Origin: Nocardiopsis sp. MG754419 | Lineage (GTDB): Bacteria > Actinomycetota > Actinomycetes > Streptosporangiales > Streptosporangiaceae | Reading direction: 5' to 3' | Assembly (NCBI RefSeq): GCF_018207095.1 | Contig: NZ_QOCZ01000015.1 | Coordinates: 1-56,267 of the forward strand | Length of the DNA stretch: 56,267 bases | Part shown: piece after piece, positions 51,713 to 56,267 of the stretch | How positions within the stretch are numbered: the first letter of the stretch is position 1 | How the letters are laid out: every line of letters starts with the position of its first letter | The notes under the pieces: model-generated | What the model was told of the DNA's origin: nothing | What the model saw: only the letters and a program-made list of their open reading frames with translations | The model's database searches: none | Program-made: the position numbers and the translations under genes

Positions 51713-52311
51713 CTGCTCCCCGCGCACGCGGGGATGGACCCGACACCATCCGCATCACTGTCATCTGACACCCCTGCTCCCCGCGCACGCGGGGATGGAC
51801 CCGGTGGCAAGGCGTTCCTGCCGTTCCTGCGGCCCTGCTCCCCGCGCACGCGGGGATGGACCCCAGCGCGGCGAAGGCCACCCACATCCACGACTCTGCT
51901 CCCCGCGCACGCGGGGATGGACCCCCCTCGAACACCACGAAAAGCAACCAGTTCGCGGGAACCGGGACTGCTCCCCGCGCACGCGGGGATGGACCCAACA
52001 ACGCCGACGTCGTCCCGGTGGCCCAGCCTCCCGAAGACTGCTCCCCGCGCACGCGGGGATGGACCCCACGGTCCGGCCGGGTCCGCGGTCGAGGTCTCCT
52101 GCTCCCCGCGCACGCGGGGATGGACCCTGCTCCTTGATCTGCTGGAGCGCGGAGTACGGCTGCTCCCCGCGCACGCGGGGATGGACCCATCTAGGCGAAA
52201 ATGTCGTCAAAGGGGTCAACCTGCTCCCCGCGCACGCGGGGATGGACCCGGCTACCGGCTGACGGTGGTGGCCACCGAGTCCCTGCTCCCCGCGGACGCG
52301 GGGATGGACCC
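51713..52311 (+). CRISPR. Type I-E CRISPR array, 10 repeats, 9 spacers
   Basis: Ten 29-bp repeats beginning CTGCTCCCCGCGCACGCG and ending GGGGATGGACCC, starting at 51713, 51774, 51835, 51896, 51968, 52038, 52099, 52160, 52221 and 52283. The hairpin-forming CCCCGCG/CGCGGGG core and 3' ATGGACCC handle are the type I-E (E. coli/Streptomyces-like) repeat. Spacers are 32 nt, except numbers 4 (43 nt, 51925-51967), 5 (41 nt, 51997-52037) and 9 (33 nt). The last repeat carries C-to-G at position 13, so the array reads left to right. No cas gene is within this window. Confidence 0.98.
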
Positions 52312-52370
52312 ACATCCCACCCTCACCGAGCCTCACTGGAGGCTCTTCGCCGCCCCTTACGGGAAGACAC

Positions 52371-52391
52371 GGTCCATCCCCTGCCGGGGTG
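52371..52391 (-). repeat. Degenerate inverted CRISPR-repeat-like element
   Basis: On the minus strand CCCCGGCAGGGGATGGACC matches the hairpin arms and 3' handle of the CRISPR repeat (GGGGATGGACC identical over 11 bases) with a shortened stem. It lies 59 bases after the last repeat, in opposite orientation, in the 3' UTR of the phosphatase gene. Confidence 0.5.
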
Positions 52392-52394
52392 TGT

Positions 52395-53171
52395 TCAGTT
52401 CAGCAGGCGATCCCTGACCGTGGCGAAGTCCTCCTCGGTCACTCCCGCTTTCAGGAGTAGGGCCCGCGCGTCCAGGTCATCGAGTACGTCGAGGAGGGCG
52501 CCGCGCAGCGTCAGGCCTCGGTCGGCCAGCAGAGACTCGATGGCCGGCCCCTGGTCGGTCTGCCCCATCAGGGCGAAGAGCGGCACGAGGGCGGCGGTGG
52601 AGAGTTCGTAGTCGTCGGCTATCGCCTCGGCCTCCACCTCGGCCGAGGCGAACAACAGCAGGGTGATCAGACCGGTTCGATCGCGTCCCGCCCCACAGTG
52701 GAAGAGCACACCGCCGGGCTCCGACCGTGCCAGGGCGGTGATCACGGTGGCGCACCGCTCGGCCTTGCGCTCAAGAAAGGGCCGAAAGTACAGCGGGCTG
52801 CCGTTCAGCCGCTCGCCGTTGATCGCCTTCCAGAACTCGATGTCCTCGACATGGTCCAGGGGCACTTCCAGTCGCCGTATCCCCGTGGGGAGGGGCGTCT
52901 GTGCCGCTTCTGCTCGGAAGGCGGCGGACCCTCCTCGGCGCGTCGGACCCAGGTCCGGGCTCGGTCGTATCTCGTCCGGGTTGCGAAGGTCCACGACGGT
53001 GCGCACACCGGCCGCGTGGGCGGCCCGCCACCCCTCGGTCGTCACGAAACGCAGGTCGGCTGATCTGAGGAAGGCCCCGTGTCGGGTGGTGCGGCCGTGG
53101 CGTGTGGGGAGTCCGCCGAGGTCACGGGTGTTGAAGAACCCTTCCCAGGTGATCTCTCTGCTGTCGCTCAT
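52395..53171 (-). CDS. Protein-tyrosine phosphatase family protein
   Basis: 258 residues. The signature loop [11 protein letters not shown] (CX5R-type, Cys nucleophile and Arg) marks the Tyr_phosphatase3 family (like mycobacterial PtpB); N-terminal [16 protein letters not shown] is the usual beginning and LRSADL follows. Such enzymes hydrolyse phosphotyrosine or phosphoinositides. Cytosolic, no signal. ATG start with good spacing to a GGAG-like site. Adjacent to the CRISPR trailer on the opposite side. Confidence 0.93.
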   Translation of the reverse strand: MSDSREITWEGFFNTRDLGGLPTRHGRTTRHGAFLRSADLRFVTTEGWRAAHAAGVRTVVDLRNPDEIRPSPDLGPTRRGGSAAFRAEAAQTPLPTGIRRLEVPLDHVEDIEFWKAINGERLNGSPLYFRPFLERKAERCATVITALARSEPGGVLFHCGAGRDRTGLITLLLFASAEVEAEAIADDYELSTAALVPLFALMGQTDQGPAIESLLADRGLTLRGALLDVLDDLDARALLLKAGVTEEDFATVRDRLLN

Positions 53172-53535
53172 GGAAGCCAGGGGTACTGCACTCGCCGGCG
53201 GAAGAAAAGGTCCAAGGTCGCTTTCCGGATGTTCCGCCGGTGCGCTGAGGGCCGGACCACCCCTGGACGTGGCGCGTTCGACGTCCCCGTGGCCATCGGA
53301 GATGAGAGGAGCGGCTCGTCATCCCCGTGGCGTGAGAAGTGCCCCGCGGCGGTACCGATGTCGACCCCCACGCGTGCGAGGGCGCAAGCCACGGGTGCGC
53401 GGCGTGCGGTCGACCCGCCTTCGATGAGCAGGCGTGCGCACCGGCCCGCTTCCGTGGATCCCGGGGCCCGGTCGTCGCGGGACCCGGGGGCCGTCACCCC
53501 CGCATGCGCGCACACGGGGGTCGACGGGGGAATCG
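53172..53535. other. Intergenic region upstream of the phosphatase
   Basis: About 360 bp. Open frames here are GC-rich shadows without ribosome-binding sites or domains. No terminator or RNA recognised. Confidence 0.4.
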
Positions 53536-53700
53536 TCAGCGTACGACTTTCAGCAGGGCGAACCACTCGCCCTCGGAGAAGCGCAGGTGCCCGGCCTCCC
53601 GGTGCTGAGTGTCACGAACGTCGGCACCCGCGGGGTTTTCCCGGACCTCGACACAGTTGTGCCCTGTGTTGCTGTATGAGGATTTATGCCACTCGTTCAT
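53536..53700 (-). CDS. DUF397 domain protein
   Basis: 54 residues: starts MNEWHKSSYSNTGHNCVEV, then DVRDTQHREAG and FSEGEWFALLKVV, the full DUF397 pattern (WxKSSYS...NCVEV...VRDSK...F). Its ATG overlaps the stop of the XRE gene (ATGA), with GGAAGG upstream. DUF397 proteins are obligate partners of DUF5753-type XRE regulators, probably as anti-regulators or toxin-like partners in actinomycete development. Confidence 0.93.
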   Translation of the reverse strand: MNEWHKSSYSNTGHNCVEVRENPAGADVRDTQHREAGHLRFSEGEWFALLKVVR

Positions 53701-54461
53701 GTTGTGAAGCCTTCCAATATGTGCTGTGAATGCCCGGCGGGGAGGGACACCGCCATGGCCCCCATGATTAGTGAGGCCGTTTGTTCGGGGTCACTATCGT
53801 CATAGATCACGTTACCGTTCACGTGATCGCTGGAGACAACGGTTTCTCCCGAGTGCAGGCGGAACACCAGCAGTGGTGAAGTGATCGTGGCCAGGATCGA
53901 ACCCTCGGGCACCAGGTGAATCGAGACCGAGCGCTCTTCCATGAGTCTCAGCAGGTGAAGAGCTTGCGCTTTGTGGGTCTGCGGCGGTGATCCCAGGAGT
54001 GCGGTCACCGGAAAAACGGCCGCGACGCGCAGTCGGGGGAGTTCGTTCAGTCGCGTGGTCCGCACCTGGGTCAAGTGGGCGATCTGTTCGTCCGTGGCCA
54101 GTGGCCAGCCCAGGCGAAAGAGCCATTCCGCGTACTCCTCGCATTGAAGGTAACCGGGGACGAGTACCGGAGAAACACACTGAAGTGTGCGCGCCCCCTC
54201 CTCCACTGCGGAAAGGGAGCTGGCCCACTCTGGTGTGGATCTGCCCGATTTGGCCAACTTCCATGAAGAGATCAGTTTCCCGTCGGCTTCGAGAAGCCTG
54301 TCCAGTTGGTCGGCGGTCTCGCGGAAGGGGAGCGAATGACCGCGTGCCCACCTGGAGACCGAAGCCGCCGAACATCCGAGGTGAGCAGCGAGCTGTTCCT
54401 GAGTCAGGCCTTTGAGTACGCGGTATCTCTTGAGGCTCTCATGGAAGGGAGGGTTGCTCAT
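53697..54461 (-). CDS. XRE regulator with DUF5753 domain
   Basis: 254 residues. HTH at about 10-60 (YRVLKGLTQEQLAAHLGCSAASVSRWARG) followed by the DUF5753 region (LQCVSPVLVPGYLQCEEYA, then VRTTRLNELP). Actinomycete genomes contain dozens of such genes, each with a DUF397 partner as here. In Streptomyces such pairs influence sporulation or antibiotic production. Divergent from the small gene at 54562. Confidence 0.93.
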   Translation of the reverse strand: MSNPPFHESLKRYRVLKGLTQEQLAAHLGCSAASVSRWARGHSLPFRETADQLDRLLEADGKLISSWKLAKSGRSTPEWASSLSAVEEGARTLQCVSPVLVPGYLQCEEYAEWLFRLGWPLATDEQIAHLTQVRTTRLNELPRLRVAAVFPVTALLGSPPQTHKAQALHLLRLMEERSVSIHLVPEGSILATITSPLLVFRLHSGETVVSSDHVNGNVIYDDSDPEQTASLIMGAMAVSLPAGHSQHILEGFTT

Positions 54462-54561
54462 GCGTTCAAGATTACGAGAGTCTTGCGGTGCGTGTTCGTA
54501 AGTTCACAAGAATCATCCTTCTGGTGGCGGGAGGTCCGTCCGTCGGGCCAAGGTGGTGTTT

Positions 54562-54819
54562 ATGGGTATCACGACGGAAGAACTCCGTTCGGATCTGGAG
54601 CAGGTCGCGGATTTGCTCAGAAAAAGCGGATTTCAGGTGCTTGTGCGTAGTTGCGCACGAATGATCACCATCGACCATGAGCGTCGCGAGACGTTTCTGA
54701 TGTACACCGACCGGGGGTGGGTCGACCGGAACGGATTCCTCCCCGCCCGTACGCCGATCGAGGTGGCCACGCACGTCGCCACCGTCCTCGGTCGCCCGCC
54801 CAGGGCCCGGCTCGCGTGA
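54562..54819 (+). CDS. Small hypothetical protein
   Basis: 85 residues from ATG 54562, with AAGGTGG upstream. Alpha/beta composition: an N-terminal helix (TTEELRSDLEQVADLLRKSGFQ), then strands with VRSCARMITID and FLMYTDRGWVD. No family recognised. Divergent from the XRE/DUF397 pair with about 100 bp between starts, so possibly controlled by it. Confidence 0.6.
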   Translation: MGITTEELRSDLEQVADLLRKSGFQVLVRSCARMITIDHERRETFLMYTDRGWVDRNGFLPARTPIEVATHVATVLGRPPRARLA

Positions 54820-55204
54820 GCGTTCCCGGGCCGACCGTGCGCTTCCTCGGTGGCCCCCGCTGCTCCTTATCGGCCCCTCGTGCCGGATTCCTCCTCGGAT
54901 CCCTCGCATCCGCCCCTGGTGAAGCCGGCCTCGTTCCCTGCGCGTGAGTCATCTCGCGGTGCTCGGTCGCCCCGGCGGTGTGCCGTCGCCCGGGCCGTGC
55001 CCCTCGTTGCGCCGGCCCGGCACCTTCATCTTCGGATCGACCGTCCCGCGTGTGCGGCAGCGGTCCGCTTCTCATCCCGGAACACCTCGGGCGCTCTCTT
55101 GTGGGGCGCCCTGCTCCGTGCTCGGGCAACGGTACGTGTTACCGTTGGTAACACAAACTGGCCGCCCCTTCGCCCCCGGAGGGTCCGACAAAGGATGTAT
55201 GCGC
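54820..55204. other. Region upstream of acyl-CoA dehydrogenase
   Basis: About 385 bp, no gene supported. It contains the 19-bp palindrome at 55136-55154 and the acyl-CoA dehydrogenase promoter. Confidence 0.5.
55136..55154 (+). promoter_or_regulatory. Putative TetR-type operator upstream of acyl-CoA dehydrogenase
   Basis: GTGTTACC-GTT-GGTAACAC, perfect 8-bp arms with a 3-bp spacer, about 50 bases before the start codon. Typical of TetR-family (FadR/KstR-like) operators of fatty-acid genes. Confidence 0.65.
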
Positions 55205-56267
55205 ATGAGTGAGGCCACCGCACCCGTCTTCAGCCTGGAACCGAGCGAGGACGTGCGCGACGTCCGGGACTGGGCCCACGGGTTCGCCGCCGACGTCATC
55301 CGTCCCGCCGCCGCCGAATGGGACGAGCGCGAGGAGACCCCCTGGCCGATCATCCAGGAGGCCGCCAAGATCGGCCTGTACTCCCTGGACTTCTTCGCGA
55401 ACCAGTGGCTGGAACCCAGCGGCCTGGGCATCCCCGTCGCCTTCGAAGAGCTCTACTGGGGCGACCCCGGCATCGCGCTGGCGATCACCGGCACCGGTCT
55501 GGCCGCCGTCTCCGTCGCCTCCAACGGCACGCGGGAGCAGCTCTTCGAGTGGGTGCCGCAGATGTTCGGCAGCGCCGATGACATCAAACTCGGCGCCTTC
55601 TGTTCCTCCGAGCCGGACGCCGGTTCCGATGTCTCCGCCATCCGGACCCGCGCCGTCTACGACCAGGCCAAGGACGAGTGGGTCCTCAACGGCGTCAAGA
55701 CCTGGGCCACCAACGGCGGCATCGCCGACGTCCACGTCGTCGTGGCCAGTGTGGAACCCGAACTGGGCTCGCGCGGACAGGCGTCCTTCATCGTGCCGCC
55801 GCGCACCCCGGGGCTGTCGCAGGGGCAGAAGTTCGCCAAGCACGGCATCCGCGCCTCGCACACCGCCGAGGTGGTCCTGGACGACGTCCGTGTGCCCGGG
55901 TCCTGTCTGCTGGGTGGTAAGGAGAAGCTGGACGAGCGTCTGGCGCGCGCCCGCGAGGGCAAGCGCTCCCAGGGGCAGGCCGCCATGAAGACCTTCGAGG
56001 CCTCACGTCCGAGCGTCGGCGTCATGGCGGTCGGTTGTGCGCGTGCGGCCTACGAGTACGCGCGTGACTACTCCACCCAGCGTGAGCAGTTCGGCCGGCC
56101 CATCGGTGACAACCAGGGGGTGGCCTTCCTGTTGGCCGACATGGCCACCCGGATCGACGCCGCCCGGTTGCTCGTGTGGCGGGCGGCGTGGATGGCGCGC
56201 AACGGCAAGGACTTCACCCAGGCGGAGGGCTCCATGAGCAAGCTCTACGCCTCCGAAGCCGCCACGT
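55205..56267 (+). CDS. Acyl-CoA dehydrogenase (partial, 3' end outside window)
   Basis: At least 354 residues; the frame is open at the window end. Features of the family are FCSSEPDAGSDVSAIRT (FAD/substrate segment), VLNGVKTWATNGG, and RPIGDNQGVAFLLADMATRIDAARLL in the C-terminal helical domain. Catalyses FAD-dependent alpha,beta-dehydrogenation of acyl-CoA. ATG 55205 follows AAAGGA by nine bases; ATG 55199 is two codons upstream. Probably regulated through the palindrome 50 bases before it. Chain-length specificity cannot be told. Confidence 0.93.
   Translation, partial: MSEATAPVFSLEPSEDVRDVRDWAHGFAADVIRPAAAEWDEREETPWPIIQEAAKIGLYSLDFFANQWLEPSGLGIPVAFEELYWGDPGIALAITGTGLAAVSVASNGTREQLFEWVPQMFGSADDIKLGAFCSSEPDAGSDVSAIRTRAVYDQAKDEWVLNGVKTWATNGGIADVHVVVASVEPELGSRGQASFIVPPRTPGLSQGQKFAKHGIRASHTAEVVLDDVRVPGSCLLGGKEKLDERLARAREGKRSQGQAAMKTFEASRPSVGVMAVGCARAAYEYARDYSTQREQFGRPIGDNQGVAFLLADMATRIDAARLLVWRAAWMARNGKDFTQAEGSMSKLYASEAAT

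Noticed and set aside
52371-52391. tracrRNA anti-repeat
   Set aside because: tracrRNA belongs to type II and some type V systems; this repeat is type I-E, so the element is reported only as repeat-like.
51535-52611. Open frames on both strands across the CRISPR array (repeating CSPRTRGWTP / VHPRVRGEQ peptides)
   Set aside because: They are the CRISPR repeat translated in different frames; no gene.
53168-53566. 132-residue minus-strand frame between the phosphatase and DUF397 genes
   Set aside because: Arg/Ala/Pro-rich, no ribosome-binding site, overlaps the true DUF397 frame end; no family.

Overview
The window is GC-rich DNA from a filamentous actinomycete. Gene content (actinobacterial SCO6880-type secretion genes, DUF397/XRE pairs, a RamB-type regulator beside isocitrate lyase, dodecin, a FolP2-like protein, a type I-E CRISPR repeat) and codon use point to Nocardiopsaceae, most likely Nocardiopsis or a close relative. 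That placement is inference from family knowledge, since no rRNA or other taxonomic marker is present.

Layout. (1) 57-731: uracil-DNA glycosylase (ung) with its own terminator. (2) 1115-17131: a type IV secretion (T4SS)-like locus. A long minus-strand operon runs from a P-loop protein (13052) through two pilin-like membrane proteins, a VirB6-like channel protein with a Gly-rich tail, an SCO6880-family protein, a VirB4-type ATPase, a VirD4-type coupling ATPase, a lipoprotein and a DUF4913 protein. It continues into four low-GC genes for small coiled-coil membrane proteins (1115-3444). A divergent plus-strand group (13297-17131) encodes a membrane-anchored protein, a two-domain cell-wall hydrolase and two unrecognised basic or low-complexity proteins. 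No relaxase, integrase or attachment site is visible. (3) 17265-24803: Ser/Thr kinase with TPR-like tail, GH15 glycosidase, YczE membrane protein with a divergent MocR regulator, and a monoacylglycerol-lipase-like hydrolase. (4) 25108-29472: moaA preceded by a 13-codon leader ORF, rtcB, mobA, a small Cys/His protein, a minus-strand C-rich three-hairpin RNA resembling 6C RNA, and dodecin. (5) 29593-38592: a secreted M15-like protein, a His-rich membrane protein, an LCP cell-wall enzyme, a two-HTH Lrp regulator, FolP2, RraA-like protein, FadR-type GntR regulator and a CynX/NimT-type MFS transporter.

(6) 38773-44565: a DesK/DesR-type two-component system divergent from an ABC exporter, a GPP34 protein and a DUF418 membrane protein. 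Two promoters in this region share a composite TGACG-3-CGTCA motif with almost identical spacing, so they probably form one regulon of the adjacent response regulator. (7) 44647-51542: CPBP protease-like protein, small acidic lipoprotein, isocitrate lyase with divergent RamB-type regulator, and an FMN-dependent alpha-hydroxy-acid oxidase preceded by a TetR gene with a perfect 20-bp palindrome between them. (8) 51713-52311: a ten-repeat type I-E CRISPR array without cas genes in the window, with two abnormally long spacers and a degenerate inverted repeat-like element in its trailer. (9) 52395-56267: tyrosine phosphatase, a DUF397/XRE pair, a small unknown protein and the 5' part of an acyl-CoA dehydrogenase running off the end.

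The items most worth a second look are the relaxase-less T4SS locus with its low-GC coiled-coil membrane module, the C-rich three-hairpin RNA, the duplicated two-component operator, and the CRISPR array with its repeat-like trailer element.
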